Below are positions 36,792 through 46,239 of a stretch of DNA of 51,735 bases, piece after piece. Made by a program: the position numbers and the translations under genes. Every line of letters begins with the position of its first letter. The stretch's first letter is position 1. The stretch is taken from contig NZ_NAST01000017.1 in the NCBI RefSeq assembly GCF_002142215.1, forward strand, positions 1-51,735, given 5' to 3'. Source of the DNA: Gilliamella sp. N-G2 (GTDB lineage Bacteria; Pseudomonadota; Gammaproteobacteria; Enterobacterales; Orbaceae). The notes under the pieces are model-generated. The model searched no databases. It was not told where the DNA came from and worked only from the letters and a program-made list of their open reading frames with translations.

Positions 36792-37124
36792 TTATAATGA
36801 TTTCATTGTTCCTTTTGGTAATACTGATGTGATGAAGTCACGTTTGATAACAACTTCAGTTGTATCATTTAACTCTAACACAATATAACCATTTTCATTA
36901 ACTTTCGATACTCGACCAATAAGTCCACCATTAGTTAACACTTCATCACCTTTTGAAATAGAAGCCATTAACTCGCGATGTGCTTTAGCACGTTTTTGTT
37001 GTGGACGCATAATCATAAAATAGAAAAACAGTCCAAACACGACTAACATGATAGGTAAAAAATAAGGATTTGCTTCAGCACTAGCACCATCCGCTGCGTA
37101 TGCATTAGAAATAAAAAAGTCCAT
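36792..37124 (-). CDS. yajC: Sec translocase accessory protein YajC
   Basis: It is a 110-residue single-pass inner-membrane protein associated with SecDF. The helix spans about residues 20-40 (YFLPIMLVVFGLFFYFMIMR), followed by PQQKRAKAHRELMASISKGDEVLTNGG, the family signature, here given in part. It heads the yajC-secD-secF unit. In E. coli queA and tgt precede yajC; here the end of nuoN lies upstream instead. Confidence 0.96.
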   Translation of the reverse strand: MDFFISNAYAADGASAEANPYFLPIMLVVFGLFFYFMIMRPQQKRAKAHRELMASISKGDEVLTNGGLIGRVSKVNENGYIVLELNDTTEVVIKRDFITSVLPKGTMKSL

Positions 37125-37307
37125 ATTGGTCCTCTTAAATGTATATAAAAATATTAAAGTGCAGAATTATAACACAATAAATAAATCGATTATTAACTAT
37201 TTCTTGCCAATATCTTTTAAGTCAACAACAAATATCATTATTATTAACTATTTTATTCAATTAACTAACTAAATACAGTACCCACCAACAATGAACCAGC
37301 AAAAAAA

Positions 37308-39023
37308 TTAAGTCGTTAAATATTGTGCCATACTAACCAAGTTAAATAACCATTTAGGATAAACACCACATACCATGGTTAAAAATGCTGCGATAACAAT
37401 AAACAATTCACTCACTTTTATGTCTTGCCACTTCAATTTAATAATAGAATTATTACTTGAGGAATCATCACGATTGATAGGCCTGATATATAGATTGAGT
37501 ATAAGTCTTGAGTAGAAATATAATCCTATGGTACTACCAATCACTACTGCAGCAATTAACCACCATAATTCAGCAGTAACCCCTAATAAAACTAAAAGAA
37601 AACGCCCCACAAAACCCGCAGTAAGTGGTGCTCCAGCTAAAGATAATAAGCCGACTCCCATTGCTAAGGCTAAAACAGGTCGACGCCAAAATAATCCCGA
37701 AAGATCAATTTCCTTTTCATGATCCTGTAATTCATTGGAATGGGACTCTAAGCTGATCACGCCTAAGATACAGATGTTGGCAAAAATATAGCCAATTAAA
37801 TAAACACCAATTGTTTCTAAAGCGAGCACTTGATACTGCACGGCAATTAATGCCAGCAAAAGATAACCAAAATGAGCAATTGATGAATAAGCCAATAACC
37901 TTTTTAAGCTACTTTGCAATAATGCCGATAAATTTCCCCATAGAATTGAACAGAAGGCCATAATAACCAAAATAATACGGATTGTTTCATTATTTACTAT
38001 TGGCGCTAATAAAAATAATCTTGCAATAGCACAAAACACAGCAACTTTACCTACAGTTGATAGTAGTAATGAAATAACAGTCGGAGCCCCTTGATAAACA
38101 TCGGGTAACCAAAGTTGAAAAGGTACTAGCGAAAGTTTAAAACCAATACCAACTAACATTAAACAAATACCAATTAATAATAAAGTACTTGGATAAGTCA
38201 TGGTTGATAATTGATAACTTAAACCACTAAATGTGAGCTCGCCAGTAGTTGCATAATAGAAAGCAATTCCCATTAACAAAAATGAACTAGCAATGGCGGA
38301 CAAAATCATATATTTAATCGCGGCTTCAAGCGCATGGGTTTGGATATATTGATAGCCGATTAAACCAATAAATGGAATCGAGAGCAATTCAATGCCAAGA
38401 AAGAATGACATTAAATGGCTAGCATAAACTAAAGTGACTCCACCTAACGTCATAAACAGCAAAATTAAATAGAATAACCCATGGTTGATTTCTTCTTGTA
38501 CAAACCATCGATAAGCTAATGATGAAACTACGATTGAAATAAATAAAATTAAGCAGGTATAAAGTAATCCATAACCATCACAAGTAAATAATGCAGTAAC
38601 ATGACGTGCTTGCCATTCATTGTTAGTATCATTCTGCTGAGTATCATCAACCTGAGGGAATGGTCCCAGCATATCATTATTTTCCGCAATAGATTCGGTA
38701 ACTTCTTCACTTGTTGAGGAGGTGGTTTCTTGCTCCGTAGGTACGCTATCAATAGTGACTGTTTGTTCTGTTGCAGATGTTGTATCGGTATTTTCTGGTG
38801 ACGAAGAAACCGATATTTGCATATTATCACTACTAATATCTGATATTGCTTGGGTATTAAACGAAATTTTATACCCCCAAAATGCAGAACAAATTAGTGC
38901 AAAAATTAATCCCGATATGGTTAAAGTAGCACATTTTTTAGTATCTATTTTAAAAATAAATAGTGCGATGAGCAAAATTATTATGGCAAAGCTCAATATA
39001 AATATTGGCAATAAAGCTATCAT
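37308..39023 (-). CDS. nuoN: NADH-quinone oxidoreductase subunit N-like, with large insert
   Basis: It is an antiporter-like membrane subunit of complex I. The protein has 571 residues, against 485 in E. coli NuoN. The excess is a low-complexity insert rich in Ser, Thr, Glu and Asp at about residues 57-138, in the loop between the second and third helices, which should face the periplasm. Beyond it the fold is well conserved: Glu212 (E133 in E. coli), Lys296 (K217), Lys326 (K247), Lys374 and His384 remain. Gln303 replaces H224 and Arg474 replaces K395. It is last of nuoJKLMN; nuoA-I are absent from this locus. Confidence 0.9.
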   Translation of the reverse strand: MIALLPIFILSFAIIILLIALFIFKIDTKKCATLTISGLIFALICSAFWGYKISFNTQAISDISSDNMQISVSSSPENTDTTSATEQTVTIDSVPTEQETTSSTSEEVTESIAENNDMLGPFPQVDDTQQNDTNNEWQARHVTALFTCDGYGLLYTCLILFISIVVSSLAYRWFVQEEINHGLFYLILLFMTLGGVTLVYASHLMSFFLGIELLSIPFIGLIGYQYIQTHALEAAIKYMILSAIASSFLLMGIAFYYATTGELTFSGLSYQLSTMTYPSTLLLIGICLMLVGIGFKLSLVPFQLWLPDVYQGAPTVISLLLSTVGKVAVFCAIARLFLLAPIVNNETIRIILVIMAFCSILWGNLSALLQSSLKRLLAYSSIAHFGYLLLALIAVQYQVLALETIGVYLIGYIFANICILGVISLESHSNELQDHEKEIDLSGLFWRRPVLALAMGVGLLSLAGAPLTAGFVGRFLLVLLGVTAELWWLIAAVVIGSTIGLYFYSRLILNLYIRPINRDDSSSNNSIIKLKWQDIKVSELFIVIAAFLTMVCGVYPKWLFNLVSMAQYLTT

Positions 39024-39029
39024 AAGTTA

Positions 39030-40583
39030 TTACTCTCCCACTCGTTCAGTAATTATATATTGCAGTGTTTGGTTAACAATAGAATAAGACATATCTAGAA
39101 CCATTTTTGGATATAATCCAATAAAAATTAATACAATAAGAACACTAGACAATAGAAAAATATCTTTTTTACTCAGCAAGTGTTTTGTAACCGTAATTTT
39201 ATCAACTTCACCATAAAAAATAGGTTGCATTCGAATAATTAACGATATTGACAATAACAATAATCCAATTGCTAATAAAATAGTGTAATAAGGATATGAA
39301 TTATAACTACCTAATAACATCATATAATTACCTATGAAGTTAGCCGTTCCGGGAATACCTAACACAGCTAACATAAAAAACAGAGTAAAAGAAGACAAAT
39401 ACTTTACTTGCTCTTTTAAGCCAATAAATTGGTTAATGTTTCGAGTTAAATAGCATTCTGCTAATAAACCACTTATTATAAACATGCCAACAATAGCTAA
39501 ATTAATCGCTACCATTTGAATAACAACACCTTGGAAAGCAATAACTGAGCCGCTAAAGATAATCGCCGTCACAAACCCCATTAAAGCAATATGGATATAA
39601 GCAATCAGTTTCTTAATATCGGTTTGATTAAAAGCAAGTAACGCGGTGTAAAATAGCGTGCATATAGCTAATACTAAAATAAACGGCATAATCGCTAACG
39701 AAGCATTAGGGAAAAGAGGTATCACAAAACGTAATAAACCAAATGCCGCCGTATTAACTAATAAACCACTAATCATCATCGAACCACTTGTTGAAGATTC
39801 GATATGTGCCTCAATAAACCAATTATGAAAAGGAATTAAAGGAATACGTATAATAAAAGCGGCTAAAAAGCCTAGCATTAATAAAAATTCGGTATTACTT
39901 GAAATCGGCGTCTTTGTTAGAATCTGATAATCAAAAGTCCATTTTGCCGTTAGATTCCAGTTGATCAAAGCCAACGACACAATCGATATTAGCATTAGTA
40001 GGCTACTTATCTGAGTGTAAATTAAAAATTTGCTAGCTCCATTAAAACGTAATTGAGAATTTAAATCACGTCTGCCCCACAATGAAATTAAAAAATAAAT
40101 TGGAATAGCTACCGCTTCCCAGAAGAAAAACATTAAAAACAGATCAGTAATTACGAATAACATCATAATAGCTGATGTCATAAATAATACACATAAATAA
40201 AATAATCCGACATTATTAAGATTTTCTTTACTTGAATAAACAATAACTAACAATACAATAAAGAGTGTCGAACTAATAACAATCAAAGATAAACCATCTA
40301 ATACCAGATGAAAATGAATGCCAAGTAAAGGTATCCAATCAATATTAACTTCTTCAATCCAATTTGGACTTTGTTCTAAAGCAGTATTTGCATCTGACCA
40401 TGAAACAATTACCAAAATAAATGTGACTAATATGGTTGTAAGAGCAATCATCATTGGTAAACGTTGCCAACGCAACTGTATATCGGTTGAAGTCACGATT
40501 CTTTGTAAAAATACATGACAAAACCAACCAATAAATCCACCAATTACAGGTAAGAAAACAAGCCATAGCAACATTAAGTTCAC
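39030..40583 (-). CDS. nuoM: Divergent NADH-quinone oxidoreductase subunit M
   Basis: This 517-residue antiporter-like subunit aligns with E. coli NuoM at a constant offset of 12 residues. Glu156 (E144) and the first His of the PxHxW motif remain. Several proton-path residues are replaced: Arg246 for K234, Asn277 for K265, Leu334 for H322, Ile360 for H348 and Asn419 for E407. The usually invariant AHxxAPTAGSV motif reads AHIESSTSGSM (259-269). K265 and E407 are described as important for pumping, so a normal proton channel is unlikely. The frame is intact, 6 bases before nuoN and 7 bases after nuoL. Confidence 0.9.
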   Translation of the reverse strand: MNLMLLWLVFLPVIGGFIGWFCHVFLQRIVTSTDIQLRWQRLPMMIALTTILVTFILVIVSWSDANTALEQSPNWIEEVNIDWIPLLGIHFHLVLDGLSLIVISSTLFIVLLVIVYSSKENLNNVGLFYLCVLFMTSAIMMLFVITDLFLMFFFWEAVAIPIYFLISLWGRRDLNSQLRFNGASKFLIYTQISSLLMLISIVSLALINWNLTAKWTFDYQILTKTPISSNTEFLLMLGFLAAFIIRIPLIPFHNWFIEAHIESSTSGSMMISGLLVNTAAFGLLRFVIPLFPNASLAIMPFILVLAICTLFYTALLAFNQTDIKKLIAYIHIALMGFVTAIIFSGSVIAFQGVVIQMVAINLAIVGMFIISGLLAECYLTRNINQFIGLKEQVKYLSSFTLFFMLAVLGIPGTANFIGNYMMLLGSYNSYPYYTILLAIGLLLLSISLIIRMQPIFYGEVDKITVTKHLLSKKDIFLLSSVLIVLIFIGLYPKMVLDMSYSIVNQTLQYIITERVGE

Positions 40584-40590
40584 ACCTTTA

Positions 40591-42438
40591 TCAAATAAAA
40601 ATCAATAACATTAATATAATAATGCTACCTATTACCATTGAAACCATATACCATCTTATTTGTCCATTTTCTAAACTGACAATATAGGCATTTATTTTCT
40701 TTATCCCCCACATGATCCAATCATCCCATAAGGCTAGTGGATCCTTTTTCAATAAGTTTGCTAAATAAATATACGGTTTTACAAAAAGATTATTTAACAA
40801 ATAGTCGAATCGCCAATCACTTTTACATAATTTTCCTAACGATTTGATCATCGGAGTATTGAGAATTTCATGAACCTCAGCATTCGGATGAGCATAAAGA
40901 ATATATGCAATAACTAAACTTAATAGGGTTACTGCACACAACAATATTCTAAATAGGACCTGGCCTTGTGTATCTAAATTGGCTATTGGGATTATCCCTT
41001 GTATCGGTAATGGCAAGTAGATAAACAGTGCCGTAGTAAATATCAATAAAATAAAAATCGGATAATAATTTATTTTTCTGATTCTTATTATTTTTTCAAT
41101 TTTAATTGAATGATGAAAAACTAAAAATATCAAACGCCAAATGCATAAACTCGACAATAAAATTCCTAATAAGCCAATAGTACCGGCCATTAAGCTATCT
41201 TGAGCCATTAACCCCCAAATAATATCGCCTTTAATATAAAATGATGCGGAAACCCACGGTAAGGCACTAAGTGATAACATGATTACTAAGAAGATTGCAT
41301 ATAAGACTCTATTAGACTTTAACAAGCCACCAAGTTTATTGATGTCCCGTTCACCTTGGCACTGTTTGATTAAAATTGCAGAAGCAAGAATGAGTAAAGT
41401 GCTAGTAACAGTATAATTAATCAAACAACTTAAGGATAAATTCCAGCTCTGTGTCGAAAATGCATAAAATAGATAACTTATTTGCGCTAAATTGATATAA
41501 GTTATAATCTGTTTTATATCATTTTGAACCAAAGCGATACTACTAGCAAAAATAACAGTCAAAGAAGCGAATAAAAGCATTATATAAAGCGTATCACTTG
41601 ACATCATAAACAGATTACTTAGCCTTAAGACTAGATAAACACCCGCGAATATAACAGTAGAAGATTGCAATAACGCGATAGCAGGCATCGGTGCTAGTGT
41701 TGTTTCTTTGAACCATGAATGCATTGGAAAAAGCGCTGATTTACTCATAGCGCCAAAGAATAACATCAACGTAATCCAAAAAATAATGTCTGAATCAACT
41801 GCTAAGTCATTATGAGCTTTTATTAAAATATCACTGATTTTTAATGTTTCTAAAGTCTGATAAAGTAAAAATATACCTATGATTAGAAAAATATCAGTTA
41901 AATGCATCATAACAAATGCTTTAACTGCTGCATAACTATTGCGAGCTTGTTTGTAGTAAATACCAATAAGTAAGTAAGTACTTATACTCACCCCTTCCCA
42001 ACCAAGTAACATCACAAACAAATTATCAACAAGAACAACCGTTAACACACTTGCTATCAGTAAATTGCTATATGCATAAAAAGTGTAAATATCTTTCCTC
42101 GATTTTAAATAACAGGCAGCAAAAAAATAGATCAACAAACCAAAGAATGATATTAATACCAAGAATGTCAGTGATAAGCCATCTAGCGTTAAAGATATAG
42201 GAACATCAAAATCACCAACTGAAAACCAAGTCCATAAATTTCTTGTATAAACCAATGTCATATCTGGAACTGTATTGGTAGTAAAATCAATACAAGAAAA
42301 TATTGTTATTAATCCAACAAGAAACATCGTACAAATCCCGATTAACATAACATTAATGGATTGTATTTGTCGCCCAAAACAGACTAATATCAAGAAAGAT
42401 AGCAATGGAACAATGATAGTTAAATAAAGTAAATTCAT
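40591..42438 (-). CDS. nuoL: Divergent NADH-quinone oxidoreductase subunit L
   Basis: This is the distal antiporter-like subunit, 615 residues, close to E. coli NuoL (613) at an offset of about 4. Glu148 (E144), Asp182 (D178), Lys233 (K229) and Lys403 (K399) are retained. Gln258 replaces H254, Cys338 and Tyr342 replace H334 and H338, Ser346 replaces K342, and Gly404 replaces D400. The C-terminal lateral helix and final helix are present (WRFDYLLNNLFVKPYIYLA and IRWYMVSMVIG). It overlaps nuoK by 4 bases. Fold and length are kept while several central-axis residues are lost. Confidence 0.9.
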   Translation of the reverse strand: MNLLYLTIIVPLLSFLILVCFGRQIQSINVMLIGICTMFLVGLITIFSCIDFTTNTVPDMTLVYTRNLWTWFSVGDFDVPISLTLDGLSLTFLVLISFFGLLIYFFAACYLKSRKDIYTFYAYSNLLIASVLTVVLVDNLFVMLLGWEGVSISTYLLIGIYYKQARNSYAAVKAFVMMHLTDIFLIIGIFLLYQTLETLKISDILIKAHNDLAVDSDIIFWITLMLFFGAMSKSALFPMHSWFKETTLAPMPAIALLQSSTVIFAGVYLVLRLSNLFMMSSDTLYIMLLFASLTVIFASSIALVQNDIKQIITYINLAQISYLFYAFSTQSWNLSLSCLINYTVTSTLLILASAILIKQCQGERDINKLGGLLKSNRVLYAIFLVIMLSLSALPWVSASFYIKGDIIWGLMAQDSLMAGTIGLLGILLSSLCIWRLIFLVFHHSIKIEKIIRIRKINYYPIFILLIFTTALFIYLPLPIQGIIPIANLDTQGQVLFRILLCAVTLLSLVIAYILYAHPNAEVHEILNTPMIKSLGKLCKSDWRFDYLLNNLFVKPYIYLANLLKKDPLALWDDWIMWGIKKINAYIVSLENGQIRWYMVSMVIGSIIILMLLIFI

Positions 42439-42737
42439 CCTTTCATTTCACTCAATGAGTCAATATTAAAGTTTTTACGTCGATAAATTAATTTTACCAA
42501 TAAAGCAAGCCCGACCGATATTTGAGCTAATACAGCGGTTACCGCTAATATAGCAAGCACCTCTCCATCGGATTGCTGCCAATAACTACTTGCGACAAAA
42601 AGTGCAGCGATGGCCCCATTATTCATGATGACAAGACTTAACAATAAGAAATAGAGATTACGTCTAATCATTACCCCTAAAAGTCCTATTACAAATAAGA
42701 TTGAGGCAAAAATCAAACCATACATAAGTGGTATCAC
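42435..42737 (-). CDS. nuoK: Divergent NADH-quinone oxidoreductase subunit K
   Basis: This 100-residue three-helix protein aligns without gaps to E. coli NuoK (MIPLxxGLI..., FVxGLxGxxIRRNL, SYW, SxGLALL, NIDSxSEM). The two buried glutamates needed for proton transfer in E. coli are both replaced: Val36 for E36 (codon GTC) and Gln72 for E72. Arg25 and Arg26 remain. The high similarity elsewhere, including the soluble C-terminus, makes the family call firm and the losses striking. It starts one base after nuoJ stops and overlaps nuoL by 4 bases. Confidence 0.92.
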   Translation of the reverse strand: MIPLMYGLIFASILFVIGLLGVMIRRNLYFLLLSLVIMNNGAIAALFVASSYWQQSDGEVLAILAVTAVLAQISVGLALLVKLIYRRKNFNIDSLSEMKG

Positions 42738-42738
42738 A

Positions 42739-43230
42739 TTATTTCTCCGACAGCATTCGATGCATAAAATGATAAGATATAACTGCAGCGCCTAACAGTA
42801 AAAACGCAGCTAACTCAGCCATTAATACATAAGCATAGATTGACATTTGGTGCATCAATTCATGCGATTCAGTGAACTGCGTATAGTCAGTACTTACTAC
42901 GCCATAAATAAGAACAACTAATAAAATAAATGCTAAAACTAATGGCCCTAGCCAAATTTTGGGGCTAATACCATGTTTACCATTTTCAACATTGTCACGA
43001 CGCATTTCCAGCCTTAAAGAAACAGCCCTAAACAGGATGACTGCTCCGCTAATAAACAAGAGAATATATAAAACAGCCGAAATATATGTTTCTAGTAGAA
43101 TAAATATTAATGCTGATGCAAAAAGTGATATAGCCAAATATAAAATTGCTTTTTCTACTCGCCGACAAAAAATCACTTTTATACTTGCAACAACAGCAAT
43201 TATCGATGCGATATAAAAAACAACGATCAT
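42739..43230 (-). CDS. nuoJ: Divergent NADH-quinone oxidoreductase subunit J
   Basis: This five-helix subunit has 163 residues from the ATG at 43230 (MIVVFYIAS, aligned with E. coli MEFAFYICG; GGAT about 10 bases upstream). A TTG 12 bases earlier is a weaker alternative. The third-helix hallmark of NuoJ (EIIVYAGAIMVLF in E. coli, with E55, Y59 and G61) reads YILLFISGAVILF, so the Glu and Gly and the key Tyr are lost. The fifth helix (AYVLMAELAAFLLLGAAVISYH) still resembles the family. It is the first gene of the unit, with no nuoI or nuoH upstream. Confidence 0.85.
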   Translation of the reverse strand: MIVVFYIASIIAVVASIKVIFCRRVEKAILYLAISLFASALIFILLETYISAVLYILLFISGAVILFRAVSLRLEMRRDNVENGKHGISPKIWLGPLVLAFILLVVLIYGVVSTDYTQFTESHELMHQMSIYAYVLMAELAAFLLLGAAVISYHFMHRMLSEK

Positions 43231-43558
43231 TAATTCATCCAATACCTATTCATAATGTCATTAGTATATACTTAATTGACAACAATATACAGTTTACTAA
43301 CCTAGTGTTAATACAAAAAAGTCTTTCTAAATAGAATTTTAACTTTTCATGATAGTAAGAATATTCATTTAGCAAATATAATAAAAACAATAGAAATAAT
43401 AAAATCCATAAAATTTTATTATTTAAATTCAATACAACATTGTTATAAAGTATATATCCTGAGCGATTAACCTATATTTATACCTTTTTCTTTAAATTGT
43501 CATTTTAATCGTGCAGCTTAAAGGTACTTAGGCAAAATATAAACAAGTAGAGAATAGA
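43231..43558. promoter_or_regulatory. Divergent control region nuoJ / ppc
   Basis: About 330 very AT-rich bases lie between the divergent nuoJ and ppc genes. Several TATA-like hexamers occur on both strands, for example TATACT before nuoJ, but none has a strong -35 at good spacing. The sequence contains no recognisable remnant of nuoI, nuoH or other complex I genes. A 60-codon hydrophobic frame on the minus strand (43250-43432) starts with TTG, lacks a ribosome-binding site and is probably chance. Confidence 0.5.
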
Positions 43559-46201
43559 ATGAATAATCAATACTCATCAATGCGAAGCAACGTCAACATG
43601 TTAGGCACCCTATTGGGCGATGCAATTAAACGCGCAACAGGTAATGAAACTTTCGATTTAGTCGAAAAAATCCGTCAGTTATCCAAATCGGCGCAACAAG
43701 GAAATAAACAAGCGCATAATGAATTACTTAAGTTAATTGAGAATCTTAATGATCAAGATCTACTTCATGTTGCACGTGCATTTAACCAGTTTTTAAATTT
43801 AGTTAACACTGCTGCAGAGTATTATGGTATTTCGCCTCATGGCGAAGCATCAAGTAGTCCTAAAAAAATGACTGAATTATTCAAATCACTTAAAAACTTA
43901 AATTTTGCCCCTCAGACTATTTCACAAGCGATTGATAATTTATCTATTGAGTTGGTACTTACTGCTCATCCAACGGAAATCAACCGCCGCACAATGATTA
44001 ATACTTATACCGCAATTAATAGTTGCTTATCACAACTTGACCATAATGATTTAGCCGATTATGAAAAAGAACGGATTATGCGTCGTTTAAAACAGCTCGT
44101 TTGCCAAGCATGGTATACCGATGAAATTCGTAAAAAACGTCCTACTCCTCTTGATGAAGCTAAGTGGGGATTTTCGGTTATTGAAGATAGTTTATGGGAA
44201 GGTGTTCCTTTATTTTTACGTGAGTTCAATGACCAGCTAGTTGATTCCTTTAATGAAGAACTATCCGTTGAACATGTACCCGTTAAATTTACCTCATGGA
44301 TGGGCGGAGATCGAGATGGCAATCCAAATGTAACAGCAAAGGTGACTGAAAAGGTCATGTTACAAGCCAGATTAAAAGCAATCGAATTATTTTTAGCTGA
44401 TATTCAGATTTTAGTTCGTGAATTATCCATGACAGAATGTAGTCAATCGGTTATTGATTTATTAAACGAACAAAATAAAACAGCATCAGAGCCTTACCGA
44501 GCAGTAATGAAACAACTACGATCTCGTTTAGTTAAAACCCATAGTTATATCGTTTCACTATTAAACAATGAGCAAGTTTTAGCGCCAGTCGATCTGTTGA
44601 CTAAAAATGAACAATTATGGACACCACTTTATATCTGTTATGAATCTTTAATAGAGAATGGCATGTCAACTATTGCTCATGGGCCATTATTAGATACACT
44701 AAGACGTATTAAAAGCTTTGGATTACAATTAGTTCGATTAGATATTCGCCAGGATAGTTCTGTACACACAGAAGCATTAGACGCCTTAACTAAAGAACTT
44801 AATTTAGGTAGTTACGCCTCATGGACAGAAGAAGAAAAACAGGAATTTTTATTAGCTGAATTACAATCTAATCGACCATTACTTCCTTATAATTGGCAAC
44901 CTGATGAAATGGTTCAAGAAGTGTTAGATACCTGCCGAGTTATCAAAAAAGCTGGTGAGGAATCAATTGCTTCTTATGTAATTTCAATGGCCAAAGCACC
45001 TTCTGATATTTTGGCCGTTTATTTACTTCTAAAAAGTGTTGATTGCCAAAAAAATATACCTGTTGCGCCATTATTTGAAACCTTAGAAGATTTAAATAAT
45101 GCTAAATCTGTTATGCAAAAACTTTTAGATATTCCGTGGTATCGTGAAAAGATCAATGGCAAACAGATGGTAATGATTGGCTATTCAGATTCAGCGAAAG
45201 ATGCAGGAACACTTGCTGCGTCATGGGCACAATATCGTTCACAAGAAGAACTAGTCAATTTATTTGAAAAATATAATATCAACTTAGTATTATTCCATGG
45301 TCGTGGAGGTTCAATTGGACGTGGTGGTGCACCAGCTCATGCGGCTTTACTTTCACAACCACCTGGATCACTTAAAGGAGGTTTACGTGTTACAGAACAA
45401 GGTGAGATGATTAGATTTAAGCTTGGTTTACCTGAGGTTGCACTTAGTAGTTTAATGCTTTATGCCTCAGCAATTTTACAAGCAAATTTACTTCCACCTC
45501 CAGAGCCTAAGCAAGTCTGGCGAGATATTATGGATGAAATGTCAGATTATTCTTGCCAATGCTATCGAAGCTATGTTCGAGAAAAAGCTGAATTTGTCGA
45601 TTATTTTAGAGCAGTTACACCAGAAGCTGAACTAGGTAGATTACCATTAGGTTCTCGTCCACAAAAACGTCGAACAGGTGGGGGAATTGAGAGCCTACGA
45701 GCAATACCATGGATTTTTGCTTGGACACAAAACCGTTTAATGGTGCCATCATGGCTCGGTGCAGGTAGTGCACTTAGAGTTGTTATCAGTGAGGGCAAAA
45801 AAGAGCAATTGCAAGATATGTATCATAATTGGCCATTTTTTAATGCTCGTTTAGGAATGCTAGAAATGGTTTATGCTAAAGCTGCCCCAAATATTCATGA
45901 ATATTATGAACAACGTCTAGTTTCTCCAGCATTATGGCCACTAGGAGATGAATTAAGAAATTTATTGACTGAAGATATCAATACTGTACTAACCATCACG
46001 GATGATATTAGCTTAATGGCAGACCTGCCTTGGATTGCTGAATCAGTTGCATTGCGTAATACTTATATTGAACCTCTTAACTTATTACAAGCCGAATTAT
46101 TGAGTCGTTCTCGTAAAAATAATGATGAAAATAGTATCGTTGAGCAAGGGTTAATGATAACTATTTCAGGCATTGCAGCAGGAATGCGAAATTCAGGATA
46201 A
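43559..46201 (+). CDS. ppc: Phosphoenolpyruvate carboxylase Ppc
   Basis: It carboxylates PEP with bicarbonate to oxaloacetate, refilling C4 acids. At 880 residues it matches E. coli Ppc (883). The first catalytic motif [13 protein letters not shown], with the essential His, lies near 135-147. The glycine-rich [19 protein letters not shown] is near 580, and [20 protein letters not shown] is near 704. The C-terminus ends in the conserved MRNSG. An AGAG-type ribosome-binding site precedes the ATG. It is transcribed alone and ends in a strong bidirectional terminator. For a fermentative cell with truncated respiration it would feed the reductive branch toward fumarate and succinate, which is inference. 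Confidence 0.98.
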   Translation: MNNQYSSMRSNVNMLGTLLGDAIKRATGNETFDLVEKIRQLSKSAQQGNKQAHNELLKLIENLNDQDLLHVARAFNQFLNLVNTAAEYYGISPHGEASSSPKKMTELFKSLKNLNFAPQTISQAIDNLSIELVLTAHPTEINRRTMINTYTAINSCLSQLDHNDLADYEKERIMRRLKQLVCQAWYTDEIRKKRPTPLDEAKWGFSVIEDSLWEGVPLFLREFNDQLVDSFNEELSVEHVPVKFTSWMGGDRDGNPNVTAKVTEKVMLQARLKAIELFLADIQILVRELSMTECSQSVIDLLNEQNKTASEPYRAVMKQLRSRLVKTHSYIVSLLNNEQVLAPVDLLTKNEQLWTPLYICYESLIENGMSTIAHGPLLDTLRRIKSFGLQLVRLDIRQDSSVHTEALDALTKELNLGSYASWTEEEKQEFLLAELQSNRPLLPYNWQPDEMVQEVLDTCRVIKKAGEESIASYVISMAKAPSDILAVYLLLKSVDCQKNIPVAPLFETLEDLNNAKSVMQKLLDIPWYREKINGKQMVMIGYSDSAKDAGTLAASWAQYRSQEELVNLFEKYNINLVLFHGRGGSIGRGGAPAHAALLSQPPGSLKGGLRVTEQGEMIRFKLGLPEVALSSLMLYASAILQANLLPPPEPKQVWRDIMDEMSDYSCQCYRSYVREKAEFVDYFRAVTPEAELGRLPLGSRPQKRRTGGGIESLRAIPWIFAWTQNRLMVPSWLGAGSALRVVISEGKKEQLQDMYHNWPFFNARLGMLEMVYAKAAPNIHEYYEQRLVSPALWPLGDELRNLLTEDINTVLTITDDISLMADLPWIAESVALRNTYIEPLNLLQAELLSRSRKNNDENSIVEQGLMITISGIAAGMRNSG

Positions 46202-46203
46202 TA

Positions 46204-46239
46204 AAAAGTAAAAAGGGCTTATTCGCCCTTTTTACTTTT
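46204..46239. terminator. Bidirectional terminator between ppc and the Sel1 gene
   Basis: A perfect 15-bp stem (AAAAGTAAAAAGGGC at 46204-46218 with GCCCTTTTTACTTTT at 46225-46239) closes a 6-base loop. A and T runs lie on both sides, so it can stop transcription from both convergent genes. Its right arm overlaps the last codons of the Sel1-repeat gene. Confidence 0.9.

Noticed and set aside
38549-38830. Open frame overlapping the NuoN insert, considered as evidence that the insert is a separate gene or frameshift
   Set aside because: The NuoN frame is continuous across the insert and resumes perfect alignment on both sides. The alternative frame has no recognisable protein.
43250-43432. Sixty-codon hydrophobic open frame on the minus strand just before nuoJ, considered as a nuoI/nuoA remnant or small membrane protein
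   Set aside because: It starts with TTG, has no ribosome-binding site, and its leucine/tyrosine-rich sequence is what AT-rich DNA gives by chance. It shares no motif with any complex I subunit.
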